Source of the DNA: Liriodendron chinense
Lineage: Eukaryota > Streptophyta > Magnoliopsida > Magnoliales > Magnoliaceae
NCBI GenBank assembly: GCA_003013855.2
Contig: PVNU02002795.1
Span: forward strand, 1 to 64,000
Direction of reading: 5' to 3'
Length of the DNA stretch: 64,000 nt
This document shows positions 22,325 to 34,931 of this stretch, piece by piece. Numbering within the stretch: the stretch's first letter is position 1; every line of letters begins with the position of its first letter. Under the pieces are notes generated by a model. That model saw only the letters and a program-made list of their open reading frames with translations. It did not search any database and was not told the origin of the DNA. The position numbers and the translations under genes were made by a program.

Positions 22325-24719
22325 TTAAAGTTCTGTTTTAATTCTCCAGGTTTTTCATTCCCTAACAAGCAGCTGGGGCAATTTTTTTTTTTTTAAGGAA
22401 AAGTTGGCCAATTGAATCCTAGGGAATGTAAAAAATGAAGAGTGTGAACTGAAATCAATTTTTATAAAACCTATGAAATTACTAAGTGGAGAAAAAATAA
22501 AAACCAGCAACCAAACACCCCCCTTAATTTCCAGGATGTTGATTCCATGTCTCTACTAGATATAACTTGGTTAGCTGTGGACAAGATTATCCATGCAATT
22601 AGCCGTTGGTAGATTCGGAAGCTTCCTATTTTCAAAGGAGACTTGGGTGTCTTAAAGTTTCATTTTTATGAGTAGCCACTAGGGAGACACCTTTATGTCC
22701 TCGTTGCATATGGTTTGCACTCACTACCTTTCAATTGCAAATCATTAGGAAGCCCATTACCATATTACATCTGCTCCGTCTATCAAGAGATATATCTAAA
22801 ACTCATACTCAAGTGGGCCACAAGACCACGAACAATGGAGATGCATATGCTCACCATTGAAACCGTTATGGGTTATTCTCTTTTTCCTACTCTGTGTGTA
22901 GGTTGCACCTTTCTTTGTGCATTCCCACACATTATCCGGAGATGCATATGCCCATCATTGAAACTGTTATGGGTTGTTCTCTCTTTCCAACTCTGTGTGT
23001 AGGCTATATCTTTTTCTACGCATTCCCACGCACTTTTCCCTGGGTCTCTCTACTCCCTCTCTGCATAGCCATTGGTGAAGAGTGATGACTGGCCCACATG
23101 ATGTGTTCATGGAATCCAACCTGTCTGTCAGATGAGTCACCTCAGAAAACCCCTGGGACCCAAAAGTCAGCCCGACCCAAAACTGAGGTGACCTATGAAA
23201 GGGAACGATCTAAGATGGAACAGCCTGAATTTTGGCCTTACCATTCATCTGGACTGGATGAAGGGCCTGAACAGCCTTGATTATATATACACAACAAGGT
23301 GGGCACCCACTCTAATTAACAGTGGGTGTTCCCTCGCATTACGTTACCTGCGCTGGCCCATCTAAGTTTTGGATCGGGCTGATTAAGGGTTTCCTGAGGT
23401 GACGCATCTTATGAACGGGTTGGATTAAATCAATACACCACTGGTGTTGCTAACATATACTCGACCGAGGAATCGAGTCAACTCAACGAGTCTTCCTGAG
23501 TCAACACCAAATCAGTTCAAGTACCAAGTTTCCCAGTGACTCGGCTGGAAATCTTGCCGAGTTTTGAGTCGAGTCACCGAGTTTTAGAACTATGGCGTGG
23601 TCTCTCAGCTGCAGCATTTGATTTTAAGTGGGCCAGGCCTGGGTATAATATGAAACGTTTTCTTGGGTAGATACGGGGGTGGGGCCCACAATCGACTAAC
23701 GGCCATTTGAACGGATGCAATGATTTCAGGTGGGCCCTTGATCTACTATGTTAGAAACAACGGAAGATTGTTTTTCCCGAGGAGATGGCCATGAAGACAA
23801 GAAAGAAAAAAAAAACGTTTCTCCTTTGTTTGAACACACAGCAAAAGTAGGGAAAGGTGGAGACTGCTTTTCGGTGGAGACAACGTCTGGTGGGCCCCAC
23901 CACCCAATTGGCTGGATTAGTGGATGATAACCCCTCCCTTAAGAAAACGTACGCCTTTTGTTCGTGGGAAATGATTCAGTGCTATGCTCCCTACCCATCC
24001 ATCAAATGCCTCTGGTCCACCATACACCTGGCATGTGGATGGTGGACTTTGCAGCCGTTCATCAGGTGGGCCCCAATGTTTGTTCCTGACGATTCAAGAG
24101 AAACACCGAATTGAAGATCGTAGCCCACCGGATCGATCCACCAATAGTGGGGCCCACATGATGTACGGTGGAAATCCACCATCCAACGGCTAGTCTGACA
24201 TTGATAAGTGGGGTGAGGTGCACAGTTTTTGGTACACACAACTCTACCAAATCACTTTCCTTCGTTTCTTGTGGACCACAAATTGGTATGCAATTAGAAT
24301 TACAGAAATTGCTAGGTACACGTGTCCACACTCATGATCCAAACCAGATAATCGTCGAAGACAGCCAAGCCTCTTTGGGGACCGCCATGTTGTAAAATTC
24401 GCTCCGTGCATCAGGTGGGCTCCATGATTTGATTCTAGAAGATGGGTTCAGAAATCAGCCAGATTTACAACTCAGTTTGACCAATGATAGGGAATAATGG
24501 TGATGGAATTCCAACCGTAGATTTTTTTGTGGGGCCACCGTTCATCATGTATGACTCACCCGGATGAAGGGAGAAAAATCAGACGGCACACTACATAAAC
24601 TTAGCTGTTTAGGGTCAATTTTGCATTATGTCTATTGGTATGGCCCACTTAATATTTATATCGGCCATTGGATTTTCTTTTTCTGTTTCTAGTCAAAATT
24701 AAGGGTTCTCACTTGATGG
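22325..24719. other. No gene; tandem duplication and GGGCCC-type repeat debris
   Basis: A ~100-bp unit is duplicated at 22839-23030. From about 23600 to 24700 GTGGGCCC/GGGCCCAC words recur on both strands, as in decayed inverted-repeat elements of the kind seen intact at 34282-34714. No coding sequence is supported. Confidence 0.5.
22839..23030. repeat. Two-copy ~100-bp tandem duplication
   Basis: The unit starting GGAGATGCATATG and containing CATTGAAACCGTTATGGGTT and CTCTGTGTGTAGG recurs about 101 bp later with scattered substitutions. Confidence 0.8.
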
Positions 24720-24727
24720 ATTTTCAC

Positions 24728-25434
24728 AAGAGTGAACTGAACTGAGTCGTGCTTGGCACAACTTATATTAGTTCTACGAGCAGCTTACCTCATCTCAAGT
24801 TCGGCTTAGCTAGGTCCTCTAGCCTAGCTGGCCAGCTCAGCTTAGTTCATCAGCAAGTTGAGCTAGCCCGAGCTGAGTTTGAGTTCGAGCTTTTGAATTG
24901 AGTTCGAATTTAAGCCTCGAAAAAGAGAGAGAGAAAGAGTTAATAGAGTGCTTGGACAAGGATGGACGGCTAGTTAACTCCTCGAACAGGGAAGGATAGC
25001 TGGATAGGGATAGGCAACGACTTGGACAGAGAGAAGGATGATCGAACATGAACAGATGACTGCTCGGACAAACAAGGACAACTTGAAAGAGAGAGAGAGA
25101 GAGAGTAAGAAAGAGAGATTGAGAGTGACAGAGGGCTGGTTTAGTCAGCTAGAGAGAAAAAAGGGAGAGGGGATTTAGGGCAATATTATATACATATTAT
25201 ATACTTATGTTTAATTTTAAATGTAAATAGTTCAAGTCAAGGCAAGTCGAACCGAACCGTTTCGATTTCAAGTCAAGCTGAGTTGAGCTTGGGTCAGCTC
25301 AAGCTTGGCTTAAACTCTTTTTGAATTAAAAAGAAGGCTTGACTTGACTCAAATCCAACTTTCGATCCAAACCGAGTGGACCCGAACCAAGTCGAGCGAG
25401 TTAATCAAGCTAGCTCGGTTCATGCCCAACTCTA
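24728..25434. mobile_element. hAT-like element with perfect 8-bp duplication
   Basis: It is flanked by ATTTTCAC at 24720-24727 and 25435-25442. The ends are AAGAGTGAACTGAA and, inverted, TAGAGTTGGGCATG, only partly matching. The body is full of GAGCT/AGCTC-type words and GA runs near 25087-25105. No transposase. The exact 8-bp duplication supports hAT-type insertion. Confidence 0.62.
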
Positions 25435-25443
25435 ATTTTCACC

Positions 25444-26345
25444 CCTTTCATCTATTTTGCTATTTGATGTTAAGACAAGACCCAAAAATGAGGACGATCT
25501 AAAACTCAACTGGGTTGTACAAAATGAAATAGTGGAGATTGAACGCTTACATTGGTACATTGTGGGGCCATAGAAGTTCTGGATCAAACTAGTATTTTTT
25601 GTGTTTCAGCTCATCTTTGTAGGAATGATCTTATGAACAGTTTGGATGGTATATAAATATTATGATGGAACTCGGGTAGAGCTCTTAATGGGTCGGATTT
25701 GGATTGGATCCAAGTTATAAGTCTGAATATCTGTAGACAAATTCAAATTAAATTTGGATCCAACTCAGATCCAAAAGGTGATAATCACCTTTTGGGTCTA
25801 ATTTAGGTCCAAATCCACCCCATTACAAATCTAAAAAAATATATAATTTAATGTATTTAATTTAGTAGCAAAATTATGCAAATCCTACTATTTACTGTGA
25901 TATGGTCAACTTGAGAGTGACATGTCTCAATTTTAAGACATGGCCTAAAATAATATGGAAAACTGATGACCAGCATGAATATAACATATACAATGAGGTG
26001 ATAATGAGTCGAATCTGGATCGAATTCGGATCGAACTCAGATATGTTTCTAAGAATCCAAATCCGGTCAATTTAAGTAATTGGACCTATTTTAATATCCA
26101 AAATCCACATTATAAGCATTTCCCTCTCCAATCGGATCTGGATCTGACCCACTCCATTGAGAGCCCTAAACTCGGGAAGGTTTCAACAATAAGCATTTCC
26201 CTCTCCACTTTTTCCTATTGTGTGGCCTACTTGAATTTTGTATTTGCCTCTTTTTCAGGCATATGCCCCCACATGAGCTAAAAAAAACAGATAGACAAGG
26301 TAGATTTCTTAAAAACATCACAGTGAAAGCTACCTAGGTTTTGGT
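25444..26345. mobile_element. Older inverted-repeat element interrupted by a hAT-like element
   Basis: Sequence on both sides of 25677-26168 joins into one copy of the family also seen at about 13580-13990: an ATCTATTTTGC...-type left part, then GGTTTCAAC...CCACTTTTTCC, then CCCACATGAGCT...CATCACAGTG. The inner hAT insertion split it. Boundaries are approximate. Confidence 0.5.
25677..26168. mobile_element. hAT-like MITE with perfect 8-bp duplication
   Basis: The inverted ends read TAGAGCTCTTAATGGGTCGG on the left and, complemented, TAGGGCTCTCAATGGAGTGG on the right. The 8-bp direct repeat AACTCGGG flanks it (25669-25676 and 26169-26176). It is 492 bp, AT-rich and without transposase. Confidence 0.82.
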
Positions 26346-29236
26346 TGTCAAAGGTCACTAGCCATCAAGGTCTGATTGACACTCTTAGTAAAATATAAGA
26401 CTTGATTTGATACGTCTGAATGTCTACTATTGAATTTGGGTCCTTTTCAATGACCAAAATTATCTATATGAGTACTCCAACACACCACATAAGTACTCCA
26501 ATCCATGACTTCACTATTGAAACCCCACACTCACACACACCATTGGATACTTGAACCCATAACCTCATTATTGAAACCCACATGTTACAATCTTAATATT
26601 AAGGCATAAGATGGAAAGATCATATATGAGACACATGCGCAATAATGGCACGTCAGACTGCCTGTGGGTTAGCAGAGGTTCAAGACACGTTTGGGCATAG
26701 CAAACCTGTTTTGGACACACGTGTGGGCAATGTAGACACGTACAAAGGCATCAAATACCACTGACAAAAGGGGAAGGGAAGCACAACTAGCTGTTTGATT
26801 CTTGTAAAAAGTTGGATTATGTTTGTAGAAAAGGGAGCCAATTGTAATCTTCTTAGCCTTGGATTCTTCTTTTATGATTGCGATAGGGTAAGCCAAACCC
26901 GGCAAAATATACACATAAACATCAAAGGATCCAGTGGTACATATCTGTGCATGCGGTACACGTGTATGACATCTGAATCGTTAATATCTTGATTCCAATC
27001 ATAGATAGGGTATAACTCAAGAAATACTGTTTTGAAGAATCCTCACAATTCTTTAGACGGTTGATGAATGGACGGTAATGATAGAAAAGCAATGGTTCGT
27101 ATTCGATCAATAAAAAATTCAAAGTTTTTACAGATCTGATCTTCCAATCTTGGAGATTTTTGGTGAATAGTGTATCCATGATGAGGAACCTTTAATCAAT
27201 GGTTTGGATCACTTAATAATGGACCCCAGTTGTCCGTAAAACCCTTTGGCCCAAGCTTTGTATAATACCCCGTTCAAGCTCACGTATGAACATTTGACTG
27301 TTGGGAGGTGTTACTGATACTCTGGCGGATTATGATTGTGTTTACACGTGCAACAGAATTTGTACTCATGCCACACACGTACCTTAAAATAAACCGTTCA
27401 AATAGTGAGATCCGCTGTATATTGGAAACAGAACCAAAATTATATTGATTAAGTGATCCTGACCGTCTATTAATGGACAGTTGATCATTGATTATCTACC
27501 GTAGAATACTTCCCATTTTAATAAACGATTACGATGACTCCATCTGTTGTGGATCCCAGTATTTGCGCAGTGTCATTTAGAGGTATATGAATGCCACGTG
27601 TACAATTTATGTGTGCATGTGTATGGAGCATAAATGCATCTCTTTTCTTGTAGACCTCAAAAAAGTCCATCTTCCACCTATTTCACACCACCGAAGAAAA
27701 CGTTTCCCCCCTCAAAGTATTGACTACCATGATAGTTTACCACCATTTTACTCTCCATACATGGGAGAAATTCCCACCGTCCAAATCACTGGCCCAATAT
27801 TGTATAGAGCATAAAGATGATCGTAACCATTGATCTTTCCTTAGAATTTGGACCCCTCGGTACTTTACTTCTATCCATCCAAATTTGATTGCCATGTGTG
27901 GATGGCTACGATTGTGTAATCAGAATAATGTTAGATATAGTTCCAATCCATAACATTTCCGAATATTTGGACGGCTTGGATGATAGTACGTTGGTGCCAC
28001 ATGTAAGGAAGATGAGTTACCACCATTTACAAAGTGGTGGTGAACTATCATAGGAGTCTAAGGCGTTCAGCAAAAGATTTTAAAAACACAGCCCGAGCCG
28101 GTGGAAAAGGCATCTCTTCCTTTACAGCAAACCTCACACTTCATAGCAACGTTCGAGTCTTCTATTCTCGCGCGCGTGTAGATTCCAGCCCCACTTCATA
28201 CATAAATACGTGATAATAAGACATGTTTAGTCACATCCAAACCGTCCATAAAGTGGATCCACCGTATAATTTATATTTATTTGACAAAATAGACAGTTTC
28301 AATCATCAGGTGGCTGTGCCTTCGAAAATTATTTTCATCCATCCATTTATTCACACTCCATATGATGAATATAGAAGTCTGATATTTGGTCCAGGAAATC
28401 TAAAATCCGTGGACCACATGACGAATGGTTTGGATTTTCACCATATACCCATCTTGGAAAGTTCCTTGGCCCAGTAATGGTGCTAGTTCACACGCGTATA
28501 TGAATTTTACATACCTCACGTATATATTCTTTTCTTTATGGTTGTAAAGCCAATAGGCCGATTTCTATACAACGTATGTACAACAAGCTTATTGTACAAC
28601 TACGTGTTTTGAGCTTAACATAATGTATATTCCACATTCACACCGTCCATCATGTGAGTCCAATTATATTATCCATGGATTCCAAAAATAGGGCAAATTT
28701 TAATTTCAATTTGGAAGAACCAAGTAAAATCATGCCTAAAACCTCTAAAATCATGTGTGGCCCACCTGATATTTTGAATGGTAAGATTTTTTTTTTATTT
28801 CCATTATTCCTATGGGATTACCCTTATGAATGTATTGGATTTCATAAAAAATACGGTGGACTCCACATACAATCTCAAATATTTTAACGGTGCATGTCTC
28901 CATACCAAATGTTACCTTCCGTGTGGCCCACCTATATTTTATATTGGCATGAATTTTGTGATTAAAGGTGAAATTGAAGTGGACCACATTACGGACGGCA
29001 TGGATGTGGTATATAGTCTAAGTGGGTTCCACAAACTCGGTTGCAGAAGAAGCTAATTCTACAAAGGAGACAGACGAACCGTCCACGTAAGATCAACGCA
29101 ACATGAGAAATAGGGGTTGGCTAATAGCCTATAATAACCCGAACCCAATCAAAAAGAGAGTTTTTCAATAGTCCATACAATACTTATTCACCACACCCAC
29201 TATAGCATTTCCTTGGCTTATGACATTGCACCACAA
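26346..29236. other. No gene seen upstream of the extensin-like gene
   Basis: Mostly AT-rich sequence with scattered GGCCCAC words on both strands (28380-28990). No coding region, terminal repeat or RNA gene could be supported. A TATA-like CTATAATAA at about 29129 may serve the gene that starts at 29237. Confidence 0.5.
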
Positions 29237-29740
29237 ATGGGGCACTATGGCCATGGTCTATCATGTTCAAGAGGAGGACGACCGTTGATCTGGTGGCTGA
29301 GGTGGGCCATCATGGCATTGGTGACCACATGTTCCATCGCCGACAACACGGGTGGCACCGTGCCTTCCACCGGCCTACTATGCATCAGTGAGTGTGCTAC
29401 ATGTCCTGTTATTTGTTCATCGCCGCCTCCGCCACATCCACCGTCATTGCCGCCACCAAAGCCTGTTTACTACTCTCCACCGTCGGTTTACTTTTCTAAT
29501 AAATCGCCACCACCGCCGCTGCCACCACCTGACTACTCGTTGGGATCGCCTCCCCCGCCATACAACTACCAAAACGTCCCATCTGCTCCGTCGCCGCCGT
29601 CCGGACAGTCACGGGGTGGTTACTCCTATCCTTATTACTACTTCTATTCCTCCAGCTCACCACCAAGAGTGCTTAACTTCTACACAAGCTTTTTGGTAGT
29701 TTTACTCTTGTCTCCTATTGTGTTTCTTATGTGGTGGTGA
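29237..29740 (+). CDS. Proline-rich, extensin-like cell-wall protein
   Basis: Intronless, 167 residues. A hydrophobic segment at about 17-35 (LIWWLRWAIMALVTTCSIA) acts as signal peptide. Then come four cysteines (49, 53, 56, 60; C-x3-C-x2-C-x3-C) and a proline-rich region with extensin-type Ser-Pro runs: SSPPPPHPP at 61, SPPPPLPPP at 90, SPPPP at 104. A Tyr-rich segment (SYPYYYFY) follows. The last 20 residues are hydrophobic (FYTSFLVVLLLSPIVFLMWW) after small residues, as in GPI-anchor signals. Known relatives are secreted hydroxyproline-rich glycoproteins with a short cysteine cluster before the SPPPP repeats. Likely role: a wall or cell-surface structural protein with hydroxylated, glycosylated prolines. 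I start at the first ATG; a shorter start at residue 26 would shorten the signal peptide. Confidence 0.78.
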   Translation: MGHYGHGLSCSRGGRPLIWWLRWAIMALVTTCSIADNTGGTVPSTGLLCISECATCPVICSSPPPPHPPSLPPPKPVYYSPPSVYFSNKSPPPPLPPPDYSLGSPPPPYNYQNVPSAPSPPSGQSRGGYSYPYYYFYSSSSPPRVLNFYTSFLVVLLLSPIVFLMWW

Positions 29741-30110
29741 TTTTGCATGTGTGGTTGGAGAAAAAAGGGTGTGTAGGTGATGTTGTTGCTCCGCATGCAG
29801 TCAACACTCCCAACTTGTATGATGTTTGTAAGAAAATGGGGTGTTTTTTCTTTCTTTTTGTTAATAATTTGGTTTATTTTAACACCAGATTGCATGGGAA
29901 GTACTTCAATACCTTTCATTTCTATATTTCCAAGGTTTTAATTTTTATTAATTTTTATTTATTTATTTATTTTTGAAAATCTAATAAGGCCCCTAAAGAA
30001 GGGGTTGATATATGATGTCTGGACCATGATTATAAACCATGCTTGGGGCTTTGATCCATTAGTGGCGTGATTGGTCCATATGGTAATCGATCTGGACCAT
30101 CAACATGAGG

Positions 30111-30114
<4 letters not shown>

Positions 30115-30172
<58 letters not shown>

Positions 30173-30173
30173 A
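30115..30173. repeat. (TC)n(AC)n compound microsatellite
   Basis: About 34 bp of TC followed by about 25 bp of AC. Confidence 0.92.
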
Positions 30174-30434
30174 AATTCTGGTCCGTCAATGGGCCAGTTG
30201 GCCCACGGGCTTTTGGGCCGGGCCTGCTTCGGGCGATGCTTGGACTGAAATAAGGGGCCCGCAGGGCGGTTGGGAGCGTAAAATAGATGCTGGTTCATTA
30301 ATTGGCCCATATGGGCCGGGACAGGTTTGGGCGTAAGTTTACTTTGCTGACCGGGTTCATTGATGCCCTCTCTCTCTCTCTCTCTCTCTCTTTACTTTTT
30401 TTACACTTTAACAGGCTTTTAAGGGTCTTTATCC

Positions 30435-30590
30435 ATGCCTCGGTGGTAGACTCTTAGGAGTTTTAACATGAGGTCAGGAGTTCGAGTACCCATATGTGAC
30501 GAAATTCCACTACCGTGTGAGTGCCGGAGTGTGTGTGTGGGTGCATGTGTAAAAGAATAAAATCTTTTAATGGGTTTGCCCGGGTTCATT
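30435..30590 (+). mobile_element. tRNA-derived SINE-like element (Au-SINE type)
   Basis: A box-A-like TGGTAGACTCTTAGGAG is followed about 30 bp later by a box-B-like AGGAGTTCGAGTACCC, the RNA polymerase III promoter spacing of tRNA-derived SINEs. The downstream ACTACCGTGTGAGTGCC body and GTGTGTGTG run resemble plant Au-type SINEs. No target duplication was established. Confidence 0.55.
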
Positions 30591-31428
30591 TACATTTGGG
30601 TCGGGCCATACTTCTCAATGAGGCCTGAGGGCAAGCCCATCCCTTAAAATCAAGGCTGTTTATTTACCCAGCCAAGCTTAGGCTGCGTTTGACTCGGCTT
30701 GAGCCCAACCTGGGTTACTGCCACTCATGCCTAAAAATGGTTTCATCTCATTTTACATAATCATAGTAATTATGCATTAGAAAACTTGTTTGTGGGTTAT
30801 CAAGATTATTTTTTATTACTGCATAAGAACAAATAATCTCTAATACATAATTATAATTAACTTCACTAAGATAAACTCATTTTTAGGAGCCTGCCAACGG
30901 AAGTGATTTTTGGTCATTTTGTTACATATATTGAAGATTGAAGTATTAAGCCTAACCTGATTACTACACATCTATCTTCCCTCTCTCCCTCCCCTGCCCC
31001 ACCACAAATAGATTTTCAAGGATCCTTAGTGGACCATCAAATCAACGGTCTAGATCATTAAAGTAATCCTAGGTGTATGGAATCCTACAAGAAAAGGCCA
31101 TGAAATTAATCATAGGCATACGGATTCCGACAAGAAAAGCCAGCAGATTAATCCTAGGTGTCTGGAATTATGCAAGAAAAGCCAACTGAGAATATCTTGA
31201 AGTGGGCCCTGGTTTGGTTCAACCCGAGCAGCAAAGGCCCACTCTTGCTGGTATTCTTAGGCTCTCCTTATTAGGTTTAACATGTTTTGGATGAAAAAGC
31301 GACACATGCATGTGTCAGAAGCTTATAGCGAAAAAATAAACACTTTTTACATGAAGTGACATTTTTACCCCTTTTTTTTTTTTCTTTTCTTTTTCTTTTA
31401 GTCAGCCACCCAAACGAAGCCCTGTCAT

Positions 31429-31862
31429 GGTGACCCAAAGTTGTGTCCTAACATGATGTATGCATTTTATCCAAATTATTCATCATTTTACTTTTTTTTA
31501 TACGGCATGAGTATTGAAAATAAGGAAGATCCAAAGCTCAAATCAACCACACCACATATAATGATGCCTACAGTTAACACTTTACTAGGGTTCACCCTAA
31601 CGTTTATTAGCCCTTCAACCTGTTCACAAGGTGACACAGAACTGGATGAAGGGTAACCTCAAATAATTCAAAACCTCAGCGGCCCCAAGAAGTTTCAATT
31701 GGAGGTACTCAATCCTCACCTTTTCCTGTGGAGCCGTCCACTTAACTTTTGGATCATCTTTATTTTTGAGCTCATGACTTGAAATGAGCTGGAGAAAAAG
31801 ATGGACAGCGGGGATGATAAAACACAGAGAATATTGTGGGCCCACCAGAGTTTTGGGACCAA
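31429..31862. mobile_element. Decayed GGGCCCACC-type inverted-repeat element
   Basis: The left part contains ATGATGTATGCATTTTATCC and the right, complemented, GTGTTTTATCATCCCCGC. Both flank internal ACTGGATGAAGGG and CTTTTGGATCATC blocks shared with the element at 34282-34714. No coding capacity. Confidence 0.6.
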
Positions 31863-32480
31863 ATCCCCAGGCAATCCGCCTCTCCATGGGCATGGCAGTA
31901 AACCCTTCAAAGAGATTTAACTGGCACACGTTTGTGGTCGGAATCCAGAGTTGATATGGGCCCTCTAGAAGATCAGATGACTGATTTCTTTACCCAACGA
32001 TTCTACATGGCATAGCCCACTTGATTATTGGCTTGGATCTCCAGCGTGTGAGCTACGTTAACACTTTATTATGGAGGTGCATGATCATCAACAGCTTGTA
32101 TTCACAAAAAAGCAAATTAACTAGAAAATCATGGCTGTCTAATCACTAACCATCAACCCACATACTGAAAAAAAAAAAAAAAAAATTCGTTTGTGGACAT
32201 TCAATGGGCAAGATCAGATGATTAAGATATACTTAATCATCCTCATTTTTGAATTAAATAATGAGAACATTGGTGATGAGGAATGTTGGTCACCCATTCA
32301 TTGCAATATTGGGATAAAAACCCATCCTTGATGGGGTCCACAATTTATATGGCTTTTTTTTAAGCATGTACGCCCCATGTGTCTGCCACTTTTGCGCATG
32401 CATACTATGGTCACACTCAGGTAGAGTATGAAAAACAAATATTCTTTTGATGCCTAGCCGTGTAGGCACGTATGACTAAG
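31863..32480. other. No gene seen
   Basis: AT-rich with an A run near 32170. Nothing recognisable. Confidence 0.55.
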
Positions 32481-33163
32481 TGTTGGGGGATGTCTTCAAT
32501 TTTGATAGTGAAAGGGTTTCGGGCGACTGATGGGACTTAGTTGGGCATCTAAAATTGTCTTGGATGGGCTTATTAAATCTAGACTGCTGGATCTATTTTT
32601 TGAAGGCTATGAGGCGCCTAACAACTGTTGTAAGGCGTTCGACGACTATTGTAGGGTGACCGATGGCGGTTGTAGAGCGCCTAAAATTCTTCTAATATTT
32701 TTCTTGAATTCTCTGGACAGAATTTGGCTCTGTCGGGCACCCGACGACTAGTGAACTGTATAGGTCGATTGTGCAGTTTTGTGCATGATTAATTTTGTTT
32801 CTAATCTTGATTTTTTATGTTATTTAAAGGGTGTAATGTGGGATTAGGGTTCTTTGCCAAAGGGGTCGGCTGATATCCTAGAGCAGGGTGTATCTTGAGA
32901 GAGTTTTAGGGCGAGAGAAAGAGCCAGGGTTAGCTTGAGTTTCTCTTGTGGGGCTTGGATCCGGGTAAGTTTTCTTCATTCTCGTATAACTTCTAATTCA
33001 TAGTGGATTGTTCGCTTTGTGCCGTAGTTTTTCATCCATAAAGAGTTTTTCAATGTTAAAATAAAATTGTCTTCTCTTATGTGTTGAATATTGCTTGATC
33101 ATTATGGTTTATATCGTTTGATCTCTCGCTTCTGCTATAAGCCGATCTCTTTCCTTCCCAGCA
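32481..33163 (+). mobile_element. Copia-type solo LTR
   Basis: It starts TGTTGGGGGATGTC and ends CCTTCCCAGCA (TG...CA), with a TTATTTAAAGGG-like promoter segment and a GAGAGAGTTTTAGGGCGAGAG leader-like stretch, the usual layout of Ty1/copia LTRs. The flanks CTAAG (32476-32480) and CTTAG (33164-33168) match at four of five positions, consistent with an aged 5-bp duplication. No internal region is present. Strand is inferred from promoter-like order. Confidence 0.65.
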
Positions 33164-34281
33164 CTTAGTAAATGAATACAAGCACACATAGATCCATACA
33201 TAATAATACGTGCAAGTATCTAATTATAGTGTCACTTCGGACTTTGGGTTAGGTTGGATCAGGTCATCCGGCTGAGCCCATTAGTAATTACATAGGTGGG
33301 GCAGGTTCAATCAGAGTGCGGTCCATGTTTTTAAACATGCCACATTTTTCTAACCTGAACCCAACCCACTACCAATTTAGCTTGGCCCAAAGCGGCCTTG
33401 GAAGCGGCTGGGTCAGTCGACCCACCCACAGACTAGATTGAACCATTCCATCCTACATATGAATGGTTTTTTAAGTAGTAGCAAAAAAGACTCATGGTTC
33501 AGTAAATCTAGACTGTTAGTTTGTTAAGTCCTACATTAGATGGGCCATGCCCTAAAACCGCCCAAAGTGGAAGATCCTGACCAACGGTGCTTTAGCCTTT
33601 ATCTAAGCTACAAATAAAGGATTAAGATTTTCTGGTGGTTTTTTTTTTTTTTTTGGTGGGTCCAACATACTAATCGGTTCATCTGACCTCTGGCCCTCAA
33701 AATAACAGTGTTTAATGCTTGGCTTGGGCTTGACCCTGGGATGAATATCTGGGGACAGGGTCGGACCCACCTCCTGTCATGATCTTGGCCTTGGTTAAGC
33801 TCTATTGGGTTTAAGAATAAGCCCAAGTCTAACGAGACAGTTTGTTTACTTCCACAATATTTATTTTTAAAAGTGGAGAAGAATTTTACTGTTTGGTACC
33901 TAATCTTTACATGCCGGGCGATAATCGGTTCATCTAAGCCACTGATTTGATGGCCCCCATGTCGACCGATGATCTTTACTGCTTTGTGCTTCCTGTGGCG
34001 TGATCCACTTGAGCCTTGTATGATGTATCTGCCTCATTTTTGGGGCTTGTTACTAAAATGATTAAGGCAAAAATGGATGTATGGTGTGGATAAAGCCCAT
34101 ACATCATGGTAGGCCCGGCCTACCTGTGCTGAGCTCCGGAAAGGTAGGGTGAGTACCCAATCCACGTCCGCAGGATGGGTACAGAGAGCTTTTGGTTGCA
34201 AGCGGTTGCCTTCAGCCTATGTGAAAAAGCAATTTCTTGGACCCGGTTTGGCTAGTGACCCCAACATCAGCTAACTAGTTA
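33164..34281. other. No gene seen
   Basis: Contains a T run at about 33640-33655 and scattered GGCCC words. Nothing supportable as a gene. Confidence 0.5.
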
Positions 34282-34714
34282 GGTGTCAAAGCTCTGTGGG
34301 CCCACTATGATGTATCTGTTTTATCCATGCCGTCCATCCAATTTTCTAGCTCATTTTAGTCCATGAGCCCAGTAATGAGGCAGATCCAAATCTCAGGTGG
34401 ACCGCACCACAGAAAAACAGTGTTGACTGAACGTCCACCATTAAAAAATTCCTAGGGCCCACTGTAAAGTTTATTTTCCATCCTTGATAAGGTCACACAA
34501 AAACTGGATGAAGGGAAAACACAAATATCAGCTTGATCCAAAACTTCTGTGGCACCTAAAATTTTTCAACGGTAAGTGTTCAATCTCCACTGTTTCTTGT
34601 GACGTGGTCCATCTGAGATTTGGATCTGCATCATTATTAAGATCATGATCTAGAATAAGCTGGAAAAATGGATGGACGGCGTGGATAAAACAGATACATC
34701 ATAGCTTTGACACC
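34282..34714. mobile_element. Fold-back MITE in the RCC1 gene promoter region
   Basis: Nearly the whole 433 bp folds on itself. The left arm starts GGTGTCAAAGCT and continues GATGTATCTGTTTTATCC; the right arm, complemented, starts with the same 12 bases and continues ATGATGTATCTGTTTTATCC. The arms meet near the GGTCACACAAAAACTGGATG block. It ends 217 bp before the ATG at 34932. No clear target duplication was found. Confidence 0.8.
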
Positions 34715-34931
34715 AGCTGGCTGGGAGTATTTCTTGGGAGATTTTATATTTGATGTTTTCAACATTAAAATATTCATAAAATAAATTAATAAATAAATTT
34801 AAAAATCCCGAGAAAAACAAATTTTGAAAATCTCCCGAGAAATTGCCGAGAACGAGATTTGTGACAGAAGAATCCAGTATCGTGTGCAAAGGCTGGAAGA
34901 TCTCGAGAAGCTTTCGGTTGGTTGGGAGCTG

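Larger units (their letters stand above)
29741..31428. other. No gene; microsatellites and a SINE
   Basis: Holds the 3' flank of the extensin-like gene, the CT/AC microsatellite at 30115-30173, a CT run at 30367-30391 and the SINE-like copy at about 30435-30590. GGGCC-rich words at 30190-30340 look like transposon ends without a clear partner. Confidence 0.5.

Noticed and set aside
30450..30500. tRNA gene suggested by box A/B-like words
   Set aside because: The segment does not fold into a full cloverleaf by eye and fits a tRNA-derived SINE better.
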